Source: DASUCS01 sp036275935
GTDB lineage: Bacteria > Actinomycetota > Acidimicrobiia > Acidimicrobiales > JACDCH01
Direction: 5' to 3'
DNA length: 7,280 nucleotides
NCBI GenBank assembly: GCA_036275935.1
Contig: DASUCS010000101.1
Span: forward strand, 1-7,280
A program made the translations under genes and the position numbers. Numbering within the stretch: position 1 is the stretch's first letter; each line of letters opens with the position of its first letter. Of this stretch, positions 1 through 6,367 are shown piece by piece. Below the pieces are notes generated by a model that was not told the origin of the DNA, searched no databases, and was given only the letters and a program-made list of their open reading frames with translations.

Positions 1-33
1 ATCGGGATGTCGTACTACCGCGACGTTCCGCAC

Positions 34-861
34 CTACAAGCGAACGCGATCCGCTCCCTCGAGGGCGCCCTCGCGGTCTGAGTCGTCCTCGTCGTCGTCC
101 TCCGCGAGCTCGCGGATGCGAGCCGAACGGCGAAGGATCAACGGATACCCGATCACCGCGATCGTCGAGAAGATGAACCACTGGACGGCGTAGCTGAAGT
201 GCGGTCCCTCGTCGAGCGTCGGGGGCGGCAACACCTCCGGTTCGGTGCCGGCCTGCGCAGGCGATGAGGACGTGAGTTGCAACCACACCGGATAGAGGCG
301 GTACGGAACCTGCTGTTGCAGCCGCTCGACGTCGACGCGAGCGATGTCGGTGAGGCGCACGCCAGAAGGATCGGTCGGACCGATGAGTCCACGCGTCTGC
401 GTCTCCTGCAGGAGTCCTTGCACGGTGACCTGACCGGACGGCGGTTCGGCGTCGGCCGGGACGGCCTGCAACGTGCCCTGGGTCGGCAAGAACCCGCGCA
501 CGACGATCACGCCATTGCCGTCGGGCAGCCGCAGGGGCGAGGCGACCCACACGCCGGGACGTTCGTTGAGGCTCCGCGCGCGAACGATCACCTCGTTGGC
601 GGTGTCGTACGTGCCCGTGGCGCTCGCTCGGCGGAACGCGAGATCGCCGCCCCGGCTCGTCGGATCGTCCACCTTCATGAGCGAGTCGATCGACTCGGAA
701 GGAAGCGCCTCGTTCTTCTCGACGCTGGCGTTGTGGCTCTTCTTCTCGTGGAGGCGCCGCAGCTGCCAGAACCCGAGGTTCACCATCGTCACGATCAGCA
801 CCAGGATCAGCACGTGCGAAAGGATCCACCGGGGTCGCAGCGCGAATCGGTACCGGGACAT
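34..861 (-). CDS. SURF1-family cytochrome c oxidase assembly protein
   Basis: The 275-residue product has the SURF1 layout: an N-terminal membrane helix (about residues 13-33) running into the conserved FWQLRRL (31-37), an extracytoplasmic domain with RPGVWVASPL (101-110) and a VVRGFLP segment (120-126), then a second helix beginning YAVQWFIF (224-231) and ending at basic residues LRRSAR near 248. SURF1 proteins sit in the cytoplasmic membrane and assist heme insertion and assembly of aa3-type cytochrome c oxidase; that role is family knowledge. The length is normal for bacterial members. The cytoplasmic tail after the second helix is unusually acidic (ELAEDDDEDDSDRE, 251-264), a lineage-specific extension of unknown use. 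The ATG at 861 is preceded by a closely spaced GGGAG (869-865). The gene begins 11 nt after the stop of the upstream SDR gene on the same strand, so co-transcription is likely. No oxidase subunit genes are in view. Confidence 0.93.
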   Translation of the reverse strand: MSRYRFALRPRWILSHVLILVLIVTMVNLGFWQLRRLHEKKSHNASVEKNEALPSESIDSLMKVDDPTSRGGDLAFRRASATGTYDTANEVIVRARSLNERPGVWVASPLRLPDGNGVIVVRGFLPTQGTLQAVPADAEPPSGQVTVQGLLQETQTRGLIGPTDPSGVRLTDIARVDVERLQQQVPYRLYPVWLQLTSSSPAQAGTEPEVLPPPTLDEGPHFSYAVQWFIFSTIAVIGYPLILRRSARIRELAEDDDEDDSDREGALEGADRVRL

Positions 862-872
862 CTGCTCCCAAC

Positions 873-1679
873 CTAGGAGGCCGGTAGGTCCACCTCCCAG
901 GCGGCCGGCCAGTCATTCGTGCGCAGCAGGGCATCCGTGCCCCCATCGGCGAACACGATCGAGCCGACCAGCAGGCTGGCCGCCTCACCGAGCAACCACG
1001 AGATCAGACCGGCGATCTCCTCCGGCCGTCCGGGACGGCCCATCGGGATCGGGAACAGGTCGAGCAGTGGTCCGACGGTCGCGTCGGCGCGGCCCTCGGC
1101 GATCATCGCGGTCTCGATCATCCCCGGCGCGACCGCGTTGAGGCGGATGCCGGCACCGATCCAGTCCTTCGACACGGCGGCGGCACGGATCCATCGGGCC
1201 ACCGCCAGCTTCGAAGCGGGATACACGCCGTGCATCGTCGGGATCTCATCCGCGCGCGCACGCGCTGTTGCTTCGTCGCCGGCGAGGCAGAGCTCAATGA
1301 GATCCGCGGGCACGCCCGGTGAGCACGTCGTCGAGTTCGAGCTGATCGCAACCGCGGCGGGGGACGTCCCGCGCGCCAGTAGCGGACGCAACCCTCGCAT
1401 CAGCTCCACAGTGCCGAAGTAGTTCACGGCGACGATCGCCGAACCGGCGCGCGACGGAACCGGTCCGAGTCCGGCGCACGTCACCAGCGCGTCGAGCGAG
1501 TCGCCGGCCATCGCGGTGACGCCATCGACCGCGGCGGCGCGTCCACCCTTAGTCGAGAGATCGGCGATCACGTCCGCGTCGCGCACGTCGACCCCGATGA
1601 CTCGTTCGCCTTGCGCCACAAGTTGTGCGCACGTGGCCGCGCCGATCCCCGACGCTGAGCCGGTCACGACTGCGGTCAC
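873..1679 (-). CDS. SDR dehydrogenase, 3-alpha-hydroxysteroid dehydrogenase/carbonyl reductase-like
   Basis: This is a classical short-chain dehydrogenase of 268 residues. It has the cofactor motif TGSASGIG (6-13), an aspartate after strand 2 (D31, favouring NAD(H)), N86 in VNYFGT, catalytic S113/S114, Y153 and K157 in YPASK, and NAVAPGMIETAM (181-192). The NNAG motif is replaced by TCAG (67-70). The GVDVRDADVIADLS stretch, the CAGLGP motif, VNYFG and the Ser-Tyr-Lys spacing closely resemble, from memory, the Comamonas 3-alpha-hydroxysteroid dehydrogenase/carbonyl reductase (Ser114, Tyr155, Lys159). The likely reaction is NAD(P)-dependent oxidation or reduction of a hydroxy/keto group on a steroid or other hydrophobic carbonyl compound; the true substrate cannot be told. 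The start is a GTG without a Shine-Dalgarno sequence, with only five residues before the glycine motif, so an upstream start is unlikely. A TACGTT hexamer 8 nt upstream suggests leaderless translation. SURF1 follows after 11 nt. Confidence 0.94.
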   Translation of the reverse strand: MTAVVTGSASGIGAATCAQLVAQGERVIGVDVRDADVIADLSTKGGRAAAVDGVTAMAGDSLDALVTCAGLGPVPSRAGSAIVAVNYFGTVELMRGLRPLLARGTSPAAVAISSNSTTCSPGVPADLIELCLAGDEATARARADEIPTMHGVYPASKLAVARWIRAAAVSKDWIGAGIRLNAVAPGMIETAMIAEGRADATVGPLLDLFPIPMGRPGRPEEIAGLISWLLGEAASLLVGSIVFADGGTDALLRTNDWPAAWEVDLPAS

Positions 1680-1686
1680 GCGGCCG

Positions 1687-1692
1687 AACGTA
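1687..1692 (-). promoter_or_regulatory. Possible -10 element for a leaderless SDR transcript
   Basis: TACGTT on the minus strand fits the actinobacterial TANNNT -10 pattern. It ends 7 nt before the GTG start of the SDR gene, so transcription would begin at or within a base or two of the GTG. This would explain the missing ribosome-binding site. No good -35 hexamer is visible at 17-18 nt spacing, so the call is tentative. Confidence 0.3.
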
Positions 1693-1846
1693 GCGCGCCA
1701 CTACGGGGCCGCGTGACGCATGACCAGGTCTTTCGTCCCTACCCGTCGCGCTCTGCCGGGCTCACGCTGAGGGTGTTCGCCCCAGCAGACCCATGGAGTA
1801 CGGGATCAAGGGCCTGTCGATTACGTCCACGTAGCCGAAGTGGCGT

Positions 1847-1862
1847 ACCTCGGTTCCGAGGT
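1847..1862. promoter_or_regulatory. Perfect 7-bp dyad upstream of DUF3068 gene
   Basis: ACCTCGG-TT-CCGAGGT is a perfect inverted repeat with a 2-nt centre, lying 33-48 nt before the start of the DUF3068/PorA-family gene. It could be a binding site for a dimeric regulator, or a hairpin in the leader with a 4-nt loop. It overlaps by 3 nt a second palindrome (1860-1873), so the two hairpins could not form fully at the same time. Its function is inferred from symmetry and position only. Confidence 0.35.
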
Positions 1863-1873
1863 CTGCTCAGACC
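1860..1873. promoter_or_regulatory. Second dyad, overlapping the first
   Basis: GGTCTG-CT-CAGACC is a perfect 6-bp inverted repeat with a 2-nt centre, ending 6 nt before the ribosome-binding site of the DUF3068 gene. The GGT at 1860-1862 serves as the right arm of the preceding dyad and the left arm of this one. Possible roles are an operator pair or mutually exclusive leader hairpins. Confidence 0.33.
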
Positions 1874-1879
1874 AGACAC

Positions 1880-1888
1880 AGGAAGAGG
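1880..1888 (+). promoter_or_regulatory. Strong ribosome-binding site of DUF3068 gene
   Basis: AGGAAGAGG lies 6 nt before the ATG at 1895. It fixes that ATG as the start and shows that this gene, unlike the SDR gene, has a leader. Confidence 0.7.
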
Positions 1889-1894
1889 ACTGCG

Positions 1895-3118
1895 ATGGAT
1901 CGCACGAAGGGTCTCCCGCGGGTCTTGGGCGCAGTGGGTATCGGCGCACTCGTCATCGCGTTGTTGTGGTGGCTCGTTGCGGTACCCGCGCTCGTCAAGT
2001 ACCCGACGGACGTCAATGCGTCGCCTCGCTACGACGGGACGTTCACCGTCTACGTCGACCCGGCGACGTTCGCGCCACTGACCACACCGACGCAGCTGCC
2101 ACTCACCGTCGAACGCCACATTCAGGCGAACAGCGAACAGAGTGGTTCGACCACCGTTGTGGTGGACGAGACGATCTCCCAGCACGCCGGTGACCTCGTC
2201 AACACGACGCAGCACAACGTCTATGTGATGGACCGGTCGACAGTGGCGAACGTGGCCGACGCGCGGGCGTACGCGTTCGACCCGTCGAATGTCGTCGACC
2301 GCTCCGGCGCGTACCGCGTCAACCTGCCGTTCGACACGAATCCGACGGGGTCGTACTCCGTTTACAAGAACGAGATCGCCGCGACCTATCAGATGTCGGG
2401 TGACGGCACGACGAAGGACGAGTCCGGCCTGTCACTGCAGAACTACTCCGCCAGCGTGACCGAGGCGCCGCTGTCCGCCGCGTACCTCGCGGAGCTCAAC
2501 AAGAGCGTGCCGCTGCCCTCGTCGATGACCCTCGACCAACTCAAGCCGCAACTCAAGACAATCGGCGTCGACGTCGACGCGCTCGTCGCGGCGATGTCGC
2601 CGTACCTGACGCCAGAGGACAGTGCGACGTTGCTGCAGATCGCGGGGAAGCCGATTCCGATGCAGTACGTCCTGTCGTTCGAAGGGCATGCGGGCGTCGA
2701 CACCGTGACCGGGGCCGAGGTCGACGTGACGGACGCCGAGACCATCGGCGCCAAGCCGCAGATGGCCGACCTGCCGACGTTGCAGGCGATGCTGGCGAAG
2801 TACACGAACGTTCCGGAGGCAGCGTCCGCGGCGACGGCACTCGCCACGCTCTCGACCGCACCCGCCACCAAGCTGTTCGGGTACACGTTCGCCCAGACAC
2901 CTGACTCGGTGGCCGACATCGCCGGACAGGTGAAGTCGAACCGCACCCAGGTGCTCCTGGCCACTCGCTACGTGCCGCTCGGACTCGTGGTGCTGGGCGT
3001 GCTCGGCTTCGCGGTCGGCGGTTTCATCGTCTGGCACCGGCATGGCGAGGGACCGCGGACAGGACCGGAGGCACCGGCGCTCGAGCAGATCCCCGAGCCG
3101 ACAAAGGTCTCGCATTGA
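1895..3118 (+). CDS. DUF3068 / PorA-family membrane-anchored envelope protein
   Basis: The 407-residue protein has one N-terminal membrane helix (about 9-33, rich in A, L, V and W), a large extracytoplasmic domain (about 35-355), a C-terminal helix (about 358-380, VPLGLVVLGVLGFAVGGFIVW) and a short basic then proline-rich cytoplasmic tail. This helix-domain-helix plan and length match the actinobacterial DUF3068 family, which databases often name porin PorA family. Typical sequence features are the YPTDVN segment just after the first helix, a VYV...DRSTVANV region near 109-120, and FEGHAGVDTVTGAEV (262-276). The sequence gives no biochemical function. With two membrane anchors it does not look like a beta-barrel porin, so the porin name should not be taken literally. 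It has a strong ribosome-binding site and its own upstream region with overlapping palindromes. The 266-nt gap to the next gene argues that it is transcribed alone. Confidence 0.83.
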   Translation: MDRTKGLPRVLGAVGIGALVIALLWWLVAVPALVKYPTDVNASPRYDGTFTVYVDPATFAPLTTPTQLPLTVERHIQANSEQSGSTTVVVDETISQHAGDLVNTTQHNVYVMDRSTVANVADARAYAFDPSNVVDRSGAYRVNLPFDTNPTGSYSVYKNEIAATYQMSGDGTTKDESGLSLQNYSASVTEAPLSAAYLAELNKSVPLPSSMTLDQLKPQLKTIGVDVDALVAAMSPYLTPEDSATLLQIAGKPIPMQYVLSFEGHAGVDTVTGAEVDVTDAETIGAKPQMADLPTLQAMLAKYTNVPEAASAATALATLSTAPATKLFGYTFAQTPDSVADIAGQVKSNRTQVLLATRYVPLGLVVLGVLGFAVGGFIVWHRHGEGPRTGPEAPALEQIPEPTKVSH

Positions 3119-3260
3119 TCGCCCGTCACCCAGTGGGCAGCTGATACCCCTCGAACCTGCCACCAGCTCATCGGTCGAGACCAGGTTTCCGTGTTGTCGA
3201 TTGTTCCGAGGGCCTGCCTCACAGTGCTTCATCCCTGCGCTCGACCGATGCTGCTGCGGT

Positions 3261-3272
3261 AGTCGGCCGACT
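3261..3272. promoter_or_regulatory. 12-bp palindrome upstream of M20 gene
   Basis: AGTCGGCCGACT is a perfect 12-bp palindrome, about 113 nt before the amidohydrolase start. It overlaps the place where the -35 would fall if TACGAT (3294-3299) is the -10. It may be a repressor or activator site. The evidence is symmetry and position only, and GC-rich DNA yields some palindromes by chance. Confidence 0.3.
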
Positions 3273-3293
3273 GAGCACGCACGAGCGCGGGCA

Positions 3294-3299
3294 TACGAT
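3294..3299 (+). promoter_or_regulatory. Possible -10 hexamer of M20 gene promoter
   Basis: TACGAT matches the TANNNT -10 pattern. It stands about 85 nt before the amidohydrolase ATG. The hexamer 17 nt upstream (CTGAGC, 3271-3276) matches TTGACA poorly, so the promoter would be weak or activator-dependent. Confidence 0.35.
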
Positions 3300-3373
3300 G
3301 ACAGCCACGGCGTGAACGCGGGGAACGTCCAGCAGGCGTTGATGGCAACGCCGCTTTGAGCCAAACCGTGTTG

Positions 3374-3379
3374 AAGGAG
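3374..3379 (+). promoter_or_regulatory. Ribosome-binding site of M20 amidohydrolase
   Basis: AAGGAG lies 5 nt before the ATG at 3385 and decides that start. Confidence 0.75.
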
Positions 3380-3384
3380 CGGCC

Positions 3385-4623
3385 ATGTCGGATCCCGCGA
3401 CCCATGGATGGCTCGGCGACATCCGCGCCGAGCTGGGGGACGCCGAGACGCTTTACAAGGACGTTCATCGACATCCGGAGCTGTCGATGCAGGAGGAGCG
3501 AACAGCGGCGCTTGCCGCGCAACGCCTTACCGCCGCCGGATTCGAAGTGACGACCGGCATCGGTCAGACGGGCGTCGTCGGAGTACTCGCCAACGGCGAC
3601 GGACCGACAGTGATGCTGCGGGCGGACATGGACGCGCTCCCGGTGCAGGAGCAGACCGATCTGCCCTACGCGAGCACGGTGGACGGTGTCATGCACGCCT
3701 GTGGCCACGACGTCCATGTGGCGTGGCTCGCAGGAGCAACGACACATCTGTCCGCACATCGCGACAAGTGGAGCGGGACACTCGTCGCCGTCTTCCAACC
3801 CGGCGAAGAGATCGCAACCGGCGCACAGGCGATGATCGACGACGGGATCTTCGAGCGCATGCCGAAGCCGGACGTCATCCTCGGCCAGCACGTGATGCCC
3901 GCCCCTACCGGCTCGATCGGCACGCGCGACGGGGTGATGACATCGGCGGCTGACAGCTTCGACATCCGCATGTTCGGCCGGGGCGCGCACGGCTCGATGC
4001 CAGAAGCCAGCATTGACCCGGTGGTGATGGCTGCGGCCACCGTCCTACGTCTCCAGACGATCGTGTCGCGCGAAGTCGCCGCCGCTCAGTCTGTCGTCGT
4101 GACTGTCGGCGCCTTGCAAGCAGGGACGAAGGAAAACGTCATCCCCGACGAGGCGCTCATCAAGTTGAACGTTCGCACGTTCGACGAAGACGTCCGAACC
4201 CGCGTGCTCGACGCCATCAAACGGATCGTGAACGCAGAGGCGCAGGCCTCAGGCGCGGCGCGTGCACCCGAGATCACGGCCCTCGATCACTATGACCTCG
4301 TCCTCAACGACTCCGCCGCCACGGACCGGGTCCGCCGCGCGCTGCGAGCACGATTCGGCGCTGATCGAGTTCTGGACATCACCCCGATCTCTGCCAGTGA
4401 GGACTTCGGCTCCTTCGGTCGGGCCTCCAACACCCCGTCCGTGTTCTGGACCGTCGGCGGTACCGACGCCACGCTCTACGAGGACGCCAAGAAGACCGGA
4501 CGACTCTCCGAACTCCCGACCAACCACAACCCCCGATTCGCGCCGGTGCTCCATCCGACGCTGGAGACCGGCATCGAGACACTCGTGGTCGCGGCCGGTG
4601 CGTGGCTCAACTCGGCCGCGTGA
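3385..4623 (+). CDS. M20-family amidohydrolase (hippurate hydrolase / N-acyl-amino-acid hydrolase type)
   Basis: The 412-residue length is normal for the M20D subfamily of metal-dependent amidohydrolases, which cleave N-acyl or amide bonds of amino acid conjugates (hippurate, N-acetyl-amino acids, IAA-amino acids). The N-terminal catalytic part shows HRHPELSMQE (28-37), MLRADMDALPV (77-87), the metal motif CGHDVH (C106, H108), FQPGEE with E141/E142, and GQHV with H169. The dimerisation domain (about 185-295) contains GRGAHGSMPEASIDPV and GTKENVIPDEA. The catalytic domain resumes with SASEDFGSF (337-344), and NHNPRF provides the last ligand candidate H381. All expected ligands are present, so the enzyme looks intact and cytosolic; no signal peptide is seen. 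The exact substrate cannot be inferred. The gene has a good ribosome-binding site and lies alone between a long upstream gap and a 285-nt downstream gap containing a ferredoxin remnant. Confidence 0.94.
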   Translation: MSDPATHGWLGDIRAELGDAETLYKDVHRHPELSMQEERTAALAAQRLTAAGFEVTTGIGQTGVVGVLANGDGPTVMLRADMDALPVQEQTDLPYASTVDGVMHACGHDVHVAWLAGATTHLSAHRDKWSGTLVAVFQPGEEIATGAQAMIDDGIFERMPKPDVILGQHVMPAPTGSIGTRDGVMTSAADSFDIRMFGRGAHGSMPEASIDPVVMAAATVLRLQTIVSREVAAAQSVVVTVGALQAGTKENVIPDEALIKLNVRTFDEDVRTRVLDAIKRIVNAEAQASGAARAPEITALDHYDLVLNDSAATDRVRRALRARFGADRVLDITPISASEDFGSFGRASNTPSVFWTVGGTDATLYEDAKKTGRLSELPTNHNPRFAPVLHPTLETGIETLVVAAGAWLNSAA

Positions 4624-4719
4624 GTGACCGCGGTCGAGCGCCGCACGCCCGAGGCATCAAAGGGCTGGAACCCGAGTCGGCGGTCGGTTGGTGTGTGTTC
4701 TCGGTCCCGCCGCTACCGC

Positions 4720-4806
4720 ATCGTCGAACTCGTAGATGCACCGAACGGGGTACACATCGACGCAGGCTCGGTCCTTCACGTCGATGCATGCTTCGGTGAT
4801 GACCAG
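4720..4806 (-). pseudogene. Ferredoxin N-terminal remnant (7Fe/8Fe type)
   Basis: Read on the minus strand, 4806-4720 encodes LVITEACIDVKDRAC followed by VDVYPVRCIYEFDD. This matches the start of actinobacterial [3Fe-4S]/[4Fe-4S] ferredoxins, whose consensus is roughly MxYVITxPCIDVKDxACVEVCPVDCIYE. Two expected cysteines and the later CIYE cysteine are present, but the CP cysteine is tyrosine (TAC at 4752-4750), probably a single G-to-A change from TGC. The start codon position reads CTG. The second half, with the HPDECIDCGACEPVCP motif, is missing: the frame continues as an unrelated proline-rich tail to a stop at 4657. A frame open to an ATG at 4875 exists, but its 23 leading residues look unrelated. 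The remnant lies antisense between the amidohydrolase and the flavoprotein. It cannot make a working two-cluster ferredoxin. Confidence 0.68.
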
Positions 4807-4908
4807 CGATCCCGGCCACGTCGTCTCCCCGGCCGGCGTCGCGCGCAGTTCGACGCTGCAGCGATCGCGACGCACCGGCTAGACCGCTGTTGTGAACCTG
4901 GTAGCAGC

Positions 4909-6174
4909 ATGAGCCCGGTCCGTCCCACTGTCGCGGTCGTCGGACGACGCGGTGAGCCCGAGCACTATCGGCTCCGCGACTTCTTGACGCGAGCTGCACA
5001 GCCATACGAATGGCACGAGGCGGACTCCGCCGACGGTAAACGATTGCTGAGCCGCCACGGTTTGACCGACGAAGCACTTCCAGTCGTGATCGACGGCGAT
5101 GACATCGTCGAGCAGGCAACCGCAGTCGACCTGGCTCGGCTGTGGGAGGTCCCCACCACACCGTCGAGACGCGAGTACGACGTCGTGATCGTGGGAGCTG
5201 GCCCGGCGGGTCTCGCCGCAGCCGTGTACGCCGCGTCGGACGGCCTCTCGACCCTGCTCGTCGAGCGTGACGTACCAGGGGGACAGGCGTCGCACACGTC
5301 CCTGATCGAGAACTTCTTCGGGTTCCCTGGGGGCATCGGCGGCGCCGAGTTGGCGCGGCGAGCCGGTCGTCAGGCGCAGAGCTTCGGCGCCGACCTGGTC
5401 CTCCTGCGCGGGGTGGTCGGCCACGACGTCGCCCCGGACGGGACGTTCCGGTTCGACCTCGTCGACAACGTGTCGGTCATGGCCACGATCGCAGTCGCGG
5501 CCCCCGGAATCGAATGGCGACGGTTGGAGGTGCCGGGCGTCGAGGAGCTGCTGGAGCGCGGCGTGTACTACGGCGCCGGGCGCAGCGAGGCAGCGCGATG
5601 TTCCGGCGACCAGGTGGTCGTCGTCGGAGCGGGCAATTCCGCGGGACAAGCCGTCCTCGATCTGACCAGAGCCGGCGCCCGAGTGACGCTGGTGGTGCGC
5701 GGCGATGACCTCGGCAAGTCGATGTCTGCGTACCTGGTCCGTCGGATCGAAGGCAGCCACCTGGTCGACGTGCGTCTTGGCTCTCAGGTCGTCGGCGTGA
5801 AGGGCGATGGGATTCGGCTCGGAACGGTGACGGTTCATGACACGGGAGGCACGACCACGGATCTGCCCGCTCAGGCGATGTTCGTCTGCGTCGGCGGAGT
5901 TCCGCGAACCGCGTGGGCGGCGCAGGCGGGCCTGCGAACCGACGAGCGTGGCTATGTCCTGACTGGCCCCGACCTGCTCGTTGCGGGGCGACGACCCCCG
6001 GACTGGCCGCTCGACCGCGATCCGTTTCCGTTGGAGACGAACGCGCCCGGCTTCTTCGCTGCCGGCGACGTCCGCAGCGGGAGCGTCAAGCGCGTCGCTG
6101 GCGCGGTGGGAGAGGGCGCTATGGCGGTCGCGCTCGCGCAGCGCCGGCTCGCCGAGCTCGAACGCACTCGCTGA
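4909..6174 (+). CDS. FAD-dependent thioredoxin-reductase-like protein with glutaredoxin-like N-domain, lacking CxxC
   Basis: The product (421 residues from this ATG) has an N-terminal glutaredoxin-like fold (about 5-80: VAVVGRRGE..., RDFLTRAAQPYEWHEAD, LPVVIDG) followed by a two-nucleotide flavoprotein. The FAD site is VIVGAGPAG (93-101), with GGQAS (124-128) and ENFFGFPGGIGG (134-145). The NAD(P) site is VVVVGAGNSAGQA (236-248), and the C-terminal FAD motif is AAGDVRSGSVKRVAGAVGEG (384-403). This matches the flavoprotein half of proteins annotated as fused response regulator or cyclic-nucleotide-binding/thioredoxin-disulfide reductase, but without the N-terminal regulatory domain. The CATC redox pair of genuine thioredoxin reductases is absent (YYGAGRSEAARCSG, 220-233), so thioredoxin reduction is unlikely; NAD(P)H oxidation with another acceptor is inferred. 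The usual ATG of the linker reads APG (198-200). The frame stays open back to a GTG at 4624, but that extension (95 residues) is the antisense of the ferredoxin remnant and resembles nothing, so I chose 4909 although its ribosome-binding site is weak. Confidence 0.92.
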   Translation: MSPVRPTVAVVGRRGEPEHYRLRDFLTRAAQPYEWHEADSADGKRLLSRHGLTDEALPVVIDGDDIVEQATAVDLARLWEVPTTPSRREYDVVIVGAGPAGLAAAVYAASDGLSTLLVERDVPGGQASHTSLIENFFGFPGGIGGAELARRAGRQAQSFGADLVLLRGVVGHDVAPDGTFRFDLVDNVSVMATIAVAAPGIEWRRLEVPGVEELLERGVYYGAGRSEAARCSGDQVVVVGAGNSAGQAVLDLTRAGARVTLVVRGDDLGKSMSAYLVRRIEGSHLVDVRLGSQVVGVKGDGIRLGTVTVHDTGGTTTDLPAQAMFVCVGGVPRTAWAAQAGLRTDERGYVLTGPDLLVAGRRPPDWPLDRDPFPLETNAPGFFAAGDVRSGSVKRVAGAVGEGAMAVALAQRRLAELERTR

Positions 6175-6367
6175 CGCGTCCTCACTCAGTTGCTCCTCCC
6201 CGAGATGCGGACGTGACACGGCTGCGACGCTTGGTTGTTATCAGATAGCGAATGAGCGGACCGCGTCGACGAAACCCCGCGACGCGAGGCAATCGGCCAA
6301 GTCGCTGGGCCGGACTGCTCCAGCACTTGCGCTTTCAAGGATTCGCAGCGTTACGCCGCCGCGCCGC
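6175..6367. other. Gene-free stretch after the flavoprotein gene
   Basis: No gene is supported here. One GC-rich inverted repeat is present, CGCGTCG (6262-6268) and CGACGCG (6280-6286), with an 11-nt loop. It lies 88 nt after the flavoprotein stop and has no T-run, so it is at best a weak terminator candidate. The right end may contain further eroded TerC sequence that is no longer recognisable. Confidence 0.45.
6262..6286 (+). terminator. Possible hairpin terminator after flavoprotein gene
   Basis: A perfect 7-bp GC-rich stem with an 11-nt loop follows the flavoprotein stop by 88 nt. It has no trailing T-run and lies rather far from the stop codon, so an intrinsic terminator function is doubtful. 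Confidence 0.2.

Larger units (their letters stand above)
3119..3384. other. Intergenic region between DUF3068 and M20 genes
   Basis: No convincing gene or terminator is seen in these 266 bases. There is a weak 6-bp inverted repeat (AACCTG at 3154-3159 and CAGGTT at 3182-3187) without a T-run. The right half holds the probable control region of the amidohydrolase: a 12-bp palindrome at 3261-3272 and a TACGAT hexamer at 3294-3299. Confidence 0.5.

Noticed and set aside
1..33. GTG directly after the SURF1 stop on the minus strand, starting an 11-codon frame to the window edge
   Set aside because: Eleven codons are too few to support a gene call, although a downstream operon member is possible.
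277..1141. Plus-strand open frames antisense to SURF1 and the SDR gene
   Set aside because: They are arginine- and proline-rich shadows, and both sense genes have clear family motifs.
3154..3187. Inverted repeat AACCTG/CAGGTT after the DUF3068 gene as a terminator
   Set aside because: It has only 6-bp arms, a 22-nt loop and no T-run.
2432..3364. Minus-strand 310-codon open frame across the end of the DUF3068 gene
   Set aside because: It is low-complexity and arginine-rich, and antisense to a coherent membrane-anchored protein with a strong ribosome-binding site.
3229..3990. Minus-strand 253-codon open frame over the start of the amidohydrolase
   Set aside because: It is antisense to the conserved metal-binding region of the M20 gene and its translation has no domain features.
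4657..4875. The ferredoxin-like frame as an intact small gene starting at ATG 4875
   Set aside because: The 23 leading residues have no ferredoxin character, one cluster cysteine is lost, and the second cluster half is absent, so a relic is the better reading.
4879..6219. Long minus-strand open frame (446 codons) antisense to the flavoprotein gene
   Set aside because: It has no recognisable motifs and is rich in R, D, H and A, as expected for a shadow of a high-GC gene. The sense strand carries unmistakable FAD and NAD(P) motifs.
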